A DNA stretch of 13,547 nucleotides from assembly GCA_950097605.1 (NCBI GenBank), contig CATNEU010000014.1, positions 1 to 13,547 of the forward strand, given 5' to 3'. The notes under the pieces were generated by a model that was not told the DNA's origin, searched no databases, and saw only the letters and a program-made list of their open reading frames with translations. This stretch comes from an uncultured Oscillospiraceae bacterium (GTDB taxonomy: Bacteria; Bacillota; Clostridia; Oscillospirales; Ruminococcaceae). Within the stretch, counting starts at the first letter, position 1. Each line of letters begins with the position of its first letter. Of this stretch, positions 7,901 to 13,547 are shown piece by piece. The position numbers were made by a program, and so were the translations under genes.

Positions 7901-8508
7901 CCAACGCGCCCTTCCAGCTCCTGCAAGATGTCCTTCAGCCGCACCATGTTCTCTTCCGCCTGTTGCAGCTTCCGCACGGCCTCAGCCTTGCGGTAGCGGA
8001 ATTTGCTGATGCCCGCGGCCTCCTCGAAAATTTCGCGCCGCTCGCCGCTCTTGGCCGCAACGATCTCGGCAATACGGCCCTGCCCAATGATCGAGTAGCC
8101 GTCGCGGCCGATGCCGGTATCCATGAACAGCTCATAGATATCCTTCAGCCGCACGCTGTTTCCGTTGAGCCGGTATTCGCTCTCGCCGCTGCGGTAGAGC
8201 TTACGTGTTACCGTGACCTCCCCGGCTTCGACCGGCAGCTCTCCTTCGCTGTTGTCGATGCAGAGCGACACCTGTGCGTATCCCTGCGGACGGCGCGACT
8301 TGGTGCCGCCGAAGATCACATCTTCCATCTTGCCCGAACGCAGCGTTTTGGTCGATTGCTCGCCCATGACCCAGCGCACCGCATCGCTGATGTTGCTCTT
8401 GCCGCTGCCATTCGGCCCCACAACGGCGGTCAGCCCGTTGTCGAAGTGGAGCACTGTCTTATCCGGGAACGATTTAAACCCCGTGATTTCAAGTGATTTC
8501 AAATACAA
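4942..8508 (-). CDS. smc: Chromosome segregation protein SMC
   Basis: SMC forms the ATPase ring that, with ScpA and ScpB, compacts and segregates the chromosome. The 1188-aa product is full length. Residues 1-165 form the N-terminal head with Walker A GPNGSGKS (31-38). Coiled coil runs to about 505, a hinge domain spans about 523-665 (from GIVGPISGLIDV to GGSLTGGYS), and a second coiled coil rich in Glu, Gln, Arg and Ala runs to about 1040. The C-terminal head has the signature LSGGEQAFVAIA (1090-1101) and Walker B FCILDEIEAALDD (1114-1126), with catalytic E1119. The start is TTG: the conserved YLKSLEITGFKSF follows at once and GAGGAG lies 8 nt upstream. scpA and scpB are not in the window. 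It probably heads the smc-ftsY-rdgB transcript, since a terminator-like hairpin precedes it. Confidence 0.97.
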   Translation of the reverse strand: MYLKSLEITGFKSFPDKTVLHFDNGLTAVVGPNGSGKSNISDAVRWVMGEQSTKTLRSGKMEDVIFGGTKSRRPQGYAQVSLCIDNSEGELPVEAGEVTVTRKLYRSGESEYRLNGNSVRLKDIYELFMDTGIGRDGYSIIGQGRIAEIVAAKSGERREIFEEAAGISKFRYRKAEAVRKLQQAEENMVRLKDILQELEGRVGPLERQAAKAKEFLALAEEKKSLEISLWLEDLSHMKEQLGTFETHFQTADGDYRRISGELEALEEKSARLYEQMQQTAVFVDEARRESAAGEEQAAQLHAKIAVLENDIRHNDEAAAKIGEELAAFAAGAEAAARHLESREQAYEAAEGRLAESRTLLARREQALAASNGALVQNEQQQMQLNTRIHALNTSLSAHRVNEITSKNAAQELEQRMQVLGETIRVKQEQLAQTASEVEECKKLSATLASRLEEAGNVEAGYRAKLQGRTAKLEALRKSAQETELTALDCKRRAKLLRDLEESMEGFAFSVKTIMNSASKGALQGIVGPISGLIDVRPEYAQAIETALGPAMQNIVTDNSESAKRAIFYLREKKAGRATFLPQSEMRGRALEAREIKTQDGFVGVASGLIAYDSQYRGILQFLLGRVLVAQDLHAATAIAKANGYRYRVVSLDGQQVNAGGSLTGGYSKKSQNILGRRHEIEALVKQGAGAEEQLAALRAEGTQVQEQLRQLEQQMRDAQGDVQQMRADQIRFASEQKRLEQQLAGLDAEIRSLRTEEQQLAGKLGETKSLGEDSAGMTAQINEEIGQITERLRLLSDERAQAAAERETLATQIGESRLQVLSQEKDLEALAAELARLRDEQSAEKQRAGDLERQREWLTGQNTQIRAEMEGCARQREQCKEAARRLTQEIAQAMQRRELLEKENAESRQAEKELLAQKEAVSKELARLGERKLSLQNEYDAIVAKLWDDYGLTRGEALETAVPVEDRAQAQSRLALLKGRIKALGSVNVAAIEEYREVSERYAFLKTQVEDVQNSACELQKLIDQLTFSMREIFKTSFGEIDRHFGLIFKELFGGGSARLALTDSEDVLESGIEIYVEPPGKIIKNLASLSGGEQAFVAIAIYFAILKVRPAPFCILDEIEAALDDVNVVKYASYLRRISEKTQFILITHRRGTMEEADVLYGVTMQEEGVSKLLELRVGELENSMVG

Positions 8509-8516
8509 TGGACATT

Positions 8517-8522
8517 CTCCTC
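8517..8522 (-). promoter_or_regulatory. Shine-Dalgarno site supporting the smc TTG start
   Basis: GAGGAG on the minus strand ends 8 nt before the TTG at 8508-8506. An ATG at 8515-8513 is out of frame and too close to this site to be the smc start; it opens an eight-codon frame that ends inside smc. Confidence 0.65.
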
Positions 8523-8620
8523 AACTCCCGATTTTGTCCCGGGATGCGCTTGAAAGCCTCATTCGGCTGTAAAACACATCCCATGGCAGCCCTTCCCGAA
8601 CAAACGCATATAGACTTGCC

Positions 8621-8648
8621 TTTAGAATCGCATAAAATCCATTCTCAA
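8621..8648 (-). promoter_or_regulatory. Tentative promoter for smc
   Basis: Minus-strand TTGAGA (8648-8643) and TCTAAA (8626-8621) are separated by 16 bp, a fair match to the sigma-A consensus, about 115 bp before smc. The 213-bp gap is AT-rich compared with the flanking genes and follows a terminator-like hairpin, so a promoter is expected somewhere in it. This particular pair is only the best candidate by eye. Confidence 0.25.
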
Positions 8649-8697
8649 AGCAAATCTATATCCTGAACATCTTATCAAAACTCTTGCCGGCGGCGCC

Positions 8698-8721
8698 AAA
8701 ACGGCGGAACCTTCCCGCCGT
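8698..8721 (-). terminator. Terminator-like hairpin after the ybaK-type gene
   Basis: Immediately after the stop codon, minus-strand ACGGCGG, loop GAAGGTT and CCGCCGT (8721-8701) form a perfect 7-bp stem whose end runs into TTTT. The T-run is only four long, so read-through into smc is likely to some degree. Confidence 0.5.
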
Positions 8722-9204
8722 CTACTGCCGGTCCTGCACAACCGCTGCAAACGCCGCGCCGGTCAGCCCGGCGAGAGCGTCCGGCGACAGCTCGACCTGA
8801 AAACCGATTTTACCGGCGCTGACCGCCATCGACGGCAGCGCACGGGCGGATTGGTCGATCACCGTGCGGTAGGGCTTTTTCATCCCCACCGGGCTGCATC
8901 CGCCGCGCACATAGCCCGTCACGCGGGTGATCTCCCGCACCGGGATCATCTCGACCGACTTTTCCGAGACCGCCCGCGCCGCCAGCTTGAGATCCAGCTC
9001 GCACGGCGCGGGGATCACAAACACAAAATACGCTCCCGACTTCCCCTGCGTGACAAGCGTTTTAAACACCCGCCCGGCGGGCAGGCCGATTTTTTCAGCC
9101 GCCGTCACGCCGTCCACAGGGCCGGACGCGGCATAGCTGTGCACGGTATAGCCGATGCCGGCGGTCTCGATCATACGCATTGCGTTGGTTTTAAGCTGCG
9201 CCAT
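8722..9204 (-). CDS. ybaK: YbaK/EbsC-type Cys-tRNA(Pro) deacylase
   Basis: YbaK-family proteins hydrolyse cysteine wrongly attached to tRNA(Pro) by prolyl-tRNA synthetase, a trans-editing step in the cytoplasm. The 160-aa product has the usual length and close family matches: RVFKTLV with the key lysine K48, the PAPCELDLKLAA segment (66-76) and GYVRGGCSPVGMKK (97-110), the diagnostic YbaK glycine motif. GGGGGAG precedes the ATG by 7 nt. It starts 32 bp after the DUF3592-type gene, so the two are probably cotranscribed with the HAD gene. It is distinguished from ProX and the INS domain of ProRS by the GGCSPVG motif and stand-alone length. Confidence 0.93.
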   Translation of the reverse strand: MAQLKTNAMRMIETAGIGYTVHSYAASGPVDGVTAAEKIGLPAGRVFKTLVTQGKSGAYFVFVIPAPCELDLKLAARAVSEKSVEMIPVREITRVTGYVRGGCSPVGMKKPYRTVIDQSARALPSMAVSAGKIGFQVELSPDALAGLTGAAFAAVVQDRQ

Positions 9205-9236
9205 ACCAATTCTCCCCCTGCTGCAAACGGCAAAAA

Positions 9237-9629
9237 TCAGAGCCAGAGAAACAGCCAGATGCCCACAATCAACAGCACGGCGCCAAGCGCGAGCATCGTT
9301 CCGTAAGAGAGCAAAAACGAGCGGTCTTTTTTAAGCGAGATCGACTTTGCCATGCCTGGATGGTAAACCACGTCCACCTTATCACCAATTTCATAATACC
9401 GTTTACCGCTGCCGACAGAATACTGCACCGAGCGCTCCTTGCCCTCGAACTCAAAGGTGAAAACCGGATAATAGGACTTCACCTCGTCGCCGGTGGAGGA
9501 CTTATAGTCCGTTACCGTCGCAGTGAGCGCGGTGCCTTTTTTGTTGATCCAGCTCCTGCTAGTGAACTTAGCGCCCGCGAGTGCAAGCAGAAAGAAACCA
9601 CTGAGAATAAACAACAAATCAATCATCAT
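9237..9629 (-). CDS. DUF3592-type two-TM membrane protein, unknown role
   Basis: The 130-aa product has a membrane segment at about 4-21, an extracytoplasmic or cytoplasmic beta-rich domain at about 33-102 and a second membrane segment at about 106-129. The middle part (ATVTDYKSS, YYPVFTFEFEGK, YEIGDKVDVVYHPGMAKS) resembles the DUF3592 pattern of aromatic-P-x-F strands and a Y-x-x-G-D-x-V-x-V-x-Y-x-P turn. No function is known for this family and no catalytic residues are apparent. Two adjacent ATG codons (9629, 9626) could start it; GAAGGG lies 8-11 nt upstream. It sits 28 bp after the HAD gene. The link to the neighbouring enzymes is positional only. Confidence 0.8.
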   Translation of the reverse strand: MMIDLLFILSGFFLLALAGAKFTSRSWINKKGTALTATVTDYKSSTGDEVKSYYPVFTFEFEGKERSVQYSVGSGKRYYEIGDKVDVVYHPGMAKSISLKKDRSFLLSYGTMLALGAVLLIVGIWLFLWL

Positions 9630-9657
9630 AATAAAAACCCTTCTTTCCCGTTTATTT

Positions 9658-10305
9658 TTAAAGCAACCCGCCGGAGGCCGACAGGATATTCAACACATCA
9701 AGAGGAATCTGTGGAAAATACTCCGCCGCGATACCGCACACCGTCGGTGCGCCCCAGGCGGCCAGCGCAAAATCGACGCATGCCCCGTGCGCGCACTGCG
9801 CATCATACTGCGTATCCCCCACAAACAAAACCTCGCCCGGCGCGGCGCCTGTCCTTTCCATGTAAGTAAGCATGGGCTGCGGGTCCGGCTTGTGCCGCTC
9901 GGTATCCTCCACACAGATGCATGTGCCAAAATACGCTGCAAGCCCAAACCGTTCCAGATCCACTCCAAGCTCCCGCCGGGTGCGCGAGGTGACAATGCCC
10001 AACCGTACGCCGCGGCGGCGCAGCAGGTCCAGCAGGTTTTCAATTCCATCAAACACCCGCACCCTATCGTTAAACTCCTGCTGCAGCGAATGCTCCCAAA
10101 TTTCAAAAAAGCGCGGCCTGTCCTTCTCGGCAACCTCCATCTGCTCCAACGCGCGCATGCCCGGAATGCCCAGCGCAAATTGCAACTGCGACCGGTCCAT
10201 GCGTTCCAGTCCAAACGCCTCCATCGCCTTTTGCAGCGAGAGAATCACGGCCTCCTCGGTATCAAACAGCGTACCATCCACGTCAAATAGTATATGCTTG
10301 TACAT
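9658..10305 (-). CDS. HAD-superfamily phosphatase (phosphoglycolate phosphatase-like)
   Basis: The product is a soluble HAD phosphatase of subfamily IA, probably acting on a small phosphorylated metabolite. All four motifs are visible in 215 residues: DVDGT with nucleophile D8 and D10, IVTSR (104-108) as motif II, K139 in RHKPDP as motif III, and VGDTQYD with D164 and D168 as motif IV. The helical cap lies at about 15-80. The closest named types are Gph and PpaX (pyrophosphatase), but the substrate cannot be read from sequence. The ATG at 10305 is used because AGGAGG lies 6 nt upstream; an in-frame GTG at 10323 precedes that site and is unlikely. A 137-bp gap separates it from the radical SAM gene, so it may have its own promoter. 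Confidence 0.9.
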   Translation of the reverse strand: MYKHILFDVDGTLFDTEEAVILSLQKAMEAFGLERMDRSQLQFALGIPGMRALEQMEVAEKDRPRFFEIWEHSLQQEFNDRVRVFDGIENLLDLLRRRGVRLGIVTSRTRRELGVDLERFGLAAYFGTCICVEDTERHKPDPQPMLTYMERTGAAPGEVLFVGDTQYDAQCAHGACVDFALAAWGAPTVCGIAAEYFPQIPLDVLNILSASGGLL

Positions 10306-10442
10306 CTTCCGCCTCCTGTTCACAGTGCTTTAGATAGCTTGTCCGTACTCTGCAAAAACGCAGGTGCAATGTCTGTCAGATCCAACTGTCTGTACCGCGC
10401 GCAGGGAGTGCCGCCGTCTCGTTGCGCCGGTCCCCGGTGCGG
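10306..10442. other. Gap between the radical SAM and HAD genes
   Basis: No gene fits here. I see no convincing terminator for the radical SAM gene. The only structures are short (CTGC/GCAG around TTTTT near 10351-10365) and a repeated CAGACA on the minus strand. A TATCTA box lies at about 10331-10336 on the minus strand, without a good -35 partner. The gap length suggests a transcription boundary, but none is defined by sequence. Confidence 0.4.
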
Positions 10443-11435
10443 TTATACAACCCGCACCGAAAAGGGCGGCACCGAAGCGTCGGCGCAAACCTTCAGCCGG
10501 AAGCCCCGCTTTTCATACGGAAGCAGGTTGCACCTGCCCTGCCCCGTCACCTTGGACGCATGCCCGGGAGGCACCAGCAGTGTGACGCCGCCGGGCGGAT
10601 GGGCTGCCAGCAGCCCATCCAGAACCCTGCGGTAGCGCTCCCCTTCGCAGAGCTCCCGGAAAGCCGGATGGTATATCCCGGCCACCCGGTCTGCCTCGAG
10701 GGTTTCCGAGGCGTGCAGGCCCAGCCGGATCACCCGGACGCTCCGCCCTTCAAAAAACGCAAGCAGGTCCGCGCCCAGCGCAACCGCCTCGTCCATCGTG
10801 GGAGGCGTATACAAACCCCGTTCATAGAGCGCCGCAAGCTGGGTCCCCTTTATCACCACAATAGGGTAGATGCGCACCGTTTGCGGCTGCATGTCCGCAA
10901 TTCCCCGCGCCGTACGCAAAACGCCCTCCCTATTGTCCTGATAAAGGCCCACCATCATCTGCATGCCAAGCTCGAAGCCTGCTTCCCGGATGAAGCGCGC
11001 CGCACGGCGGACATCGGACGCGCTGTGCCCGCGCCGGTTGGCCGCCAGCACCCTATCGTCCAGGCTCTGCACACCCAGCTCGATTGCCTGCACCCCAAAA
11101 CCAGCGAGCAGTTCGAGAATTTCGGGATCTATGCAGTCCGGTCTCGTGGACACCCGCACGCCTGCAAAGCCATAGGCCTGCATGGCCTCCCGCGCGGCCG
11201 TCAGCAGCTCGAGCATATACGCCCGGTCTATTGCCGTGAAGCTGCCGCCGAAAAACGCAATCTGCGCGCCGGACACGCGCTCTCCAAGCATCCCGGCGGC
11301 CCGGCGGCAGGTTGCAAGCACTTCCGCCGCATCCGGCGCCGCCTGCACGCCGGAGATGCTGCGCTGGTTGCAGAAACTGCAAGCGTGCGGGCAGCCGATA
11401 TGCGGCACGAATATCGGAACGTTCGCGTGCCTCAT
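10443..11435 (-). CDS. Elp3-like radical SAM protein
   Basis: A cytoplasmic radical SAM enzyme of the Elp3-related group. The N terminus carries CPHACSFC, with C15, C19 and C22 forming the CxxxCxxC site for a 4Fe-4S cluster that cleaves S-adenosylmethionine. FFGGSFTAID at about residues 63-72 and GVRVSTRPDCID at about 95-107 are typical of this group. At 330 aa it has the radical SAM barrel and a short C-terminal part, but no acetyltransferase domain like that of full Elp3. A gene of this type lies between rnc and smc in many Clostridia; its substrate is not established, and tRNA modification is an inference from the Elp3 likeness. Its ATG overlaps the rnc stop (ATGA) and has only a weak ribosome site, so translation is probably coupled to rnc. 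Confidence 0.9.
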   Translation of the reverse strand: MRHANVPIFVPHIGCPHACSFCNQRSISGVQAAPDAAEVLATCRRAAGMLGERVSGAQIAFFGGSFTAIDRAYMLELLTAAREAMQAYGFAGVRVSTRPDCIDPEILELLAGFGVQAIELGVQSLDDRVLAANRRGHSASDVRRAARFIREAGFELGMQMMVGLYQDNREGVLRTARGIADMQPQTVRIYPIVVIKGTQLAALYERGLYTPPTMDEAVALGADLLAFFEGRSVRVIRLGLHASETLEADRVAGIYHPAFRELCEGERYRRVLDGLLAAHPPGGVTLLVPPGHASKVTGQGRCNLLPYEKRGFRLKVCADASVPPFSVRVV

Positions 11436-12112
11436 TCGCCCATCAGCTCGAGCGCTTCTTTGGCCGCAAGCTGCTCCGCCTGCTTCTTGCTGCGCCCCAC
11501 GCCGGTGCCGATCACATTGGAATTCAGATGCACCTCCACACGGAACGTCTTGTCGTGGTCGGGCCCGTATTCGTCCGCGAGGACATACTCCAAAACCTCT
11601 TCTTTGTTCTGCTGGATGATCTCCTGCAGTGTGGTCTTGTAATCCCGGAACAGCTCCTGCTGTTTATCGCCGCTTTCCAGTTCTTCCTTGACAAAGCGCA
11701 GCACGAAAGCGCGCGCATTGTCGATGCCGCCGTCGAGATAAATCGCCGCCAGCACCGCCTCGAACGCGTCCGCGAGAATCGAAGGCCGGTTTTTGCCGCC
11801 GGTGAGCTTCTCGCCGCGGCCCAGCTTCAAAAAGTCGCCCAGCTTGATTTCGGCCGCAAACTGGCTCAGCGACTTCTCGCAGACCAGCGAGGCGCGCAGC
11901 TTGGTCAGCTCCCCTTCGGGCAAGTGGTCATAGTGCTGAAAAAGATAGTCGCTCACAATGATCGAGAGTACCGAGTCGCCCAAAAACTCCAGACGCTCGT
12001 TGCTCTTGGTTCCCTTTTTCACCTCGTTGGCATAGGAGGAGTGGGAGAGCGCCGTACCAAGCAGCGCCTTGTTTGTAAAAGTATAGCCGATGTTTTGTTC
12101 TAAAGATTTCAT
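11432..12112 (-). CDS. rnc: Ribonuclease III
   Basis: RNase III cuts double-stranded RNA, including rRNA precursors and structured mRNAs. The 226-aa product has the catalytic domain (about 1-150) with signature NERLEFLGDSV (38-48) and metal-binding residues E42, D46, D115 and E118, followed by a double-stranded RNA-binding domain (about 155-224, ending SKKQAEQLAAKEAL). The ATG at 12112 is chosen because GGGAGG lies 4 nt upstream and the conserved sequence begins there; the frame is open 14 codons further but not conserved. The gene follows plsX by 66 bp, a gap holding a hairpin. In many bacteria acpP lies between plsX and rnc; here it does not. Confidence 0.97.
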   Translation of the reverse strand: MKSLEQNIGYTFTNKALLGTALSHSSYANEVKKGTKSNERLEFLGDSVLSIIVSDYLFQHYDHLPEGELTKLRASLVCEKSLSQFAAEIKLGDFLKLGRGEKLTGGKNRPSILADAFEAVLAAIYLDGGIDNARAFVLRFVKEELESGDKQQELFRDYKTTLQEIIQQNKEEVLEYVLADEYGPDHDKTFRVEVHLNSNVIGTGVGRSKKQAEQLAAKEALELMGE

Positions 12113-12125
12113 ATTGCCTCCCGCT

Positions 12126-12148
12126 GTCCGCCGCAAATCCCGGCGGAC
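12126..12148. repeat. 8-bp perfect hairpin in the plsX-rnc gap
   Basis: GTCCGCCG (12126-12133) and CGGCGGAC (12141-12148) pair perfectly around a 7-nt loop. On the minus strand the hairpin ends 13 nt before the rnc ATG and directly precedes its GGGAGG site. No T-run follows, so it is not a terminator; an effect on rnc expression or mRNA processing is possible. Confidence 0.7.
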
Positions 12149-12178
12149 CCGCAAAAACTGTTGATTCCCCGCCGCACG

Positions 12179-13186
12179 CTATTTTGCCTGCTCCCTTTTG
12201 GTGCGCGGCAGGTTCGCTTTGATCTCTTCGATGACCTGATGTTCGCAGAACTCCTTGGCCTGCCGGATGGCGTTTTGAAAAGCCAGGGCGTTGGAGCTGC
12301 CGTGCGCCTTGATTACGGGCTTGGAGATACCCATTAGCGGCGCGCCTCCATACTCGGTATAGTCGAGCTTGCGTTTGAATTCCCGCAGGCCGTTTTTCAC
12401 GAGCACCGCCGAGAGCTTAGAGAGCAGATTCCGTAGAAACACCGCCTTGACGTTTTTATAAAACATCATGCCCAGCCCCTCGGTGAGCTTGAGGATCACA
12501 TTGCCGGTGAAACCGTCCGCCACCACCACGTCGCATATTCCCGAGGGGATGTCCCTGGCCTCCACGTTGCCGGAAAACGAAACCGGCGCGTTTTGCAGCA
12601 GCGCGTAGGCCTCGGTCTGCAGTTCGGTGCCCTTGCCCGCTTCCGCCCCAACGTTGACAAGGCCGACCTTCGGCTTGTCCACGCCCATAATCTTCTGCAT
12701 ATACACGCTGCCCATCACGCCGAACTGCATGAGCATCTCGGGCCGGCATTCCAGATTCGCGCCCGCGTCCATCAGCATAAAACAGCCGGTGTCGGACGGC
12801 AGCAGCGGCGCCAGCGCGGCACGGCGGATTCCTTTAATCCGTCCCACCAAAAACGAGGAGCCCACCACCAGCGCCCCGGTGTTGCCCGCGCTCACAAACG
12901 CGTCTCCCCGCCCCTCGGCGAGCGCCCTGAGTCCAACCGCCATTGAGCAGCCGGCGAGGCTTTTGATCACCTCGGTCGGCTCGTCCTCCATTGTGATAAC
13001 GGAATCGGCCTGCAGGATGTCAAAGCCCGCGATGTCCAGTTTGTTCTCCCGCGCTGTTTCGCGGATCTTCTCCGCGTCGCCCGCAAGCAGGATCTGCACG
13101 CCGTATTCCTTTGCGGCCAGCACGCAGCCCTGCAGCACAGCCAGCGGCGCGTCGTCCCCGCCAAAAGCATCCACTATGATTTTCAT
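12179..13186 (-). CDS. plsX: Phosphate acyltransferase PlsX
   Basis: PlsX converts acyl-ACP and phosphate to acyl-phosphate, the donor used by PlsY for the first step of phospholipid synthesis; it is peripheral at the membrane. The 335-aa product has the full family length and landmarks: VDAFGGDDAP (5-14), SAGNTGAL, MDAGANLECRPE, GNVEARDIPSG, VADGFTGNV and YGGAPLMGISKPVIKAHG near the C terminus. The ATG at 13186 is chosen for the conserved MKIIVDAFGG and for GGAGAGGA just upstream; an in-frame upstream ATG at 13243 gives 19 unconserved residues. It follows trmFO by 63 bp. The usual partners rpmF, fapR, fabD and acpP are not beside it here. Confidence 0.96.
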   Translation of the reverse strand: MKIIVDAFGGDDAPLAVLQGCVLAAKEYGVQILLAGDAEKIRETARENKLDIAGFDILQADSVITMEDEPTEVIKSLAGCSMAVGLRALAEGRGDAFVSAGNTGALVVGSSFLVGRIKGIRRAALAPLLPSDTGCFMLMDAGANLECRPEMLMQFGVMGSVYMQKIMGVDKPKVGLVNVGAEAGKGTELQTEAYALLQNAPVSFSGNVEARDIPSGICDVVVADGFTGNVILKLTEGLGMMFYKNVKAVFLRNLLSKLSAVLVKNGLREFKRKLDYTEYGGAPLMGISKPVIKAHGSSNALAFQNAIRQAKEFCEHQVIEEIKANLPRTKREQAK

Positions 13187-13249
13187 GTTGTCCTCTCCAT
13201 CTCTATACCGCATTCTGATTGTCGGTTTATTTGGACACGGCATGCAGCG

Positions 13250-13547
13250 TCATCCGTTCCTCTGCCGGGCAAGCGCTTCGTCGAGCGAAGCGAGCGCCCG
13301 GTCAGCCACAAGCTGGTAGCGCGCGCCCTTGTCCTTCACACGCACGCCGGCCGGCGGCAGAATGCCCATATTGCTGCCCATCGGCTGGAAATCCCGCACG
13401 CTCCCGTCGCTGATATAGGCGCAGAGCGCGCCGGTCATGCAGTCCGTGGGCAACCGATAGGGTTCCCTGCCGTTTAGAATGCGCGCCAGGCTGTTGCCGG
13501 CTATGATACCGGACATTGCCGATTCCACGTATCCCTCCACACCGGTG
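13250..13547 (-). CDS. trmFO: TrmFO tRNA (uracil-54-C5) methyltransferase, C-terminal part
   Basis: TrmFO is the folate- and FAD-dependent enzyme that makes 5-methyluridine at tRNA position 54. Only the last 98 residues are present; the 5' end lies beyond the right edge. The visible part, TGVEGYVESAMSGIIAGNSLA followed by FQPMGSNMGILPP and a final helix RALASLDEAL, matches the C-terminal FAD-binding portion of TrmFO closely and separates it from the related GidA/MnmG. The frame enters from the window edge in phase; the GTG at 13540 is internal, not a start. It lies upstream of plsX and may be cotranscribed with it. Confidence 0.92.
   Translation of the reverse strand, partial: TGVEGYVESAMSGIIAGNSLARILNGREPYRLPTDCMTGALCAYISDGSVRDFQPMGSNMGILPPAGVRVKDKGARYQLVADRALASLDEALARQRNG

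Noticed and set aside
4291..8496. A 1,401-codon open frame on the plus strand, antisense to smc and part of ftsY
   Set aside because: It lies opposite genuine smc, has no recognisable domain, and is rich in Leu, Arg, His and Ala, as expected when a GC-rich third-position gene is read backwards. SMC carries every family motif.
8524..8697. An open minus-strand frame continuing in phase after the ybaK-type stop, interrupted by one TAG and ending just before the smc ribosome site
   Set aside because: After the TAG it stays open for about 45 codons, but it has no proper start codon or ribosome site, its codons are AT-rich unlike the neighbours, and the sequence matches no family I know. A chance open stretch in a promoter region is the simpler reading.

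Overview
The window is a chromosomal housekeeping block from a GC-rich Firmicute, most likely an anaerobic Clostridia member (Oscillospirales-like). This rests on gene content and order (trmFO, plsX, rnc, an Elp3-like radical SAM gene, smc, ftsY, then yhbY, nadD-yqeK, an LCP gene, rsfS), strong Shine-Dalgarno sites, some GTG/TTG starts, and high GC at third codon positions. The exact lineage cannot be fixed from the sequence alone. All 14 genes lie on the minus strand, so transcription runs from high to low coordinates.

Right part (13547 to 10443): the 3' end of trmFO (tRNA U54 methylation) leads into plsX (phospholipid synthesis), rnc (RNase III) and a radical SAM gene that overlaps rnc by ATGA. 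Middle (10442 to 8698): a small accessory set of a HAD phosphatase, a two-TM DUF3592-type membrane protein and a YbaK-type Cys-tRNA(Pro) deacylase, ending in a weak hairpin terminator. A relatively AT-rich gap with a tentative promoter then precedes smc.

Left part (8508 to 272): smc and ftsY (chromosome organisation, membrane protein targeting), rdgB (nucleotide pool cleaning), then, after a 131-bp gap with inverted repeats and a probable new promoter, yhbY, a fused nadD-yqeK gene, an LCP cell-wall ligase and rsfS. The block ends at a good intrinsic terminator. The last 271 bp on the left hold no gene but are unusually rich in inverted repeats, including a perfect 14-bp stem.

Together the genes cover ribosome assembly and silencing (yhbY, rsfS), RNA processing and modification (rnc, trmFO, probably the radical SAM protein), translation fidelity (ybaK), NAD synthesis, lipid synthesis, wall polymer attachment and chromosome segregation: a typical growth-linked bacterial cluster. 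I found no defence system, mobile element, CRISPR array, tRNA or rRNA, and nothing that looks like a previously undescribed system. The points worth a second look are the hairpin-rich flanks, the NadD-YqeK fusion, the three genes inserted between the rnc and smc parts of the cluster, and a few translation-initiation details.
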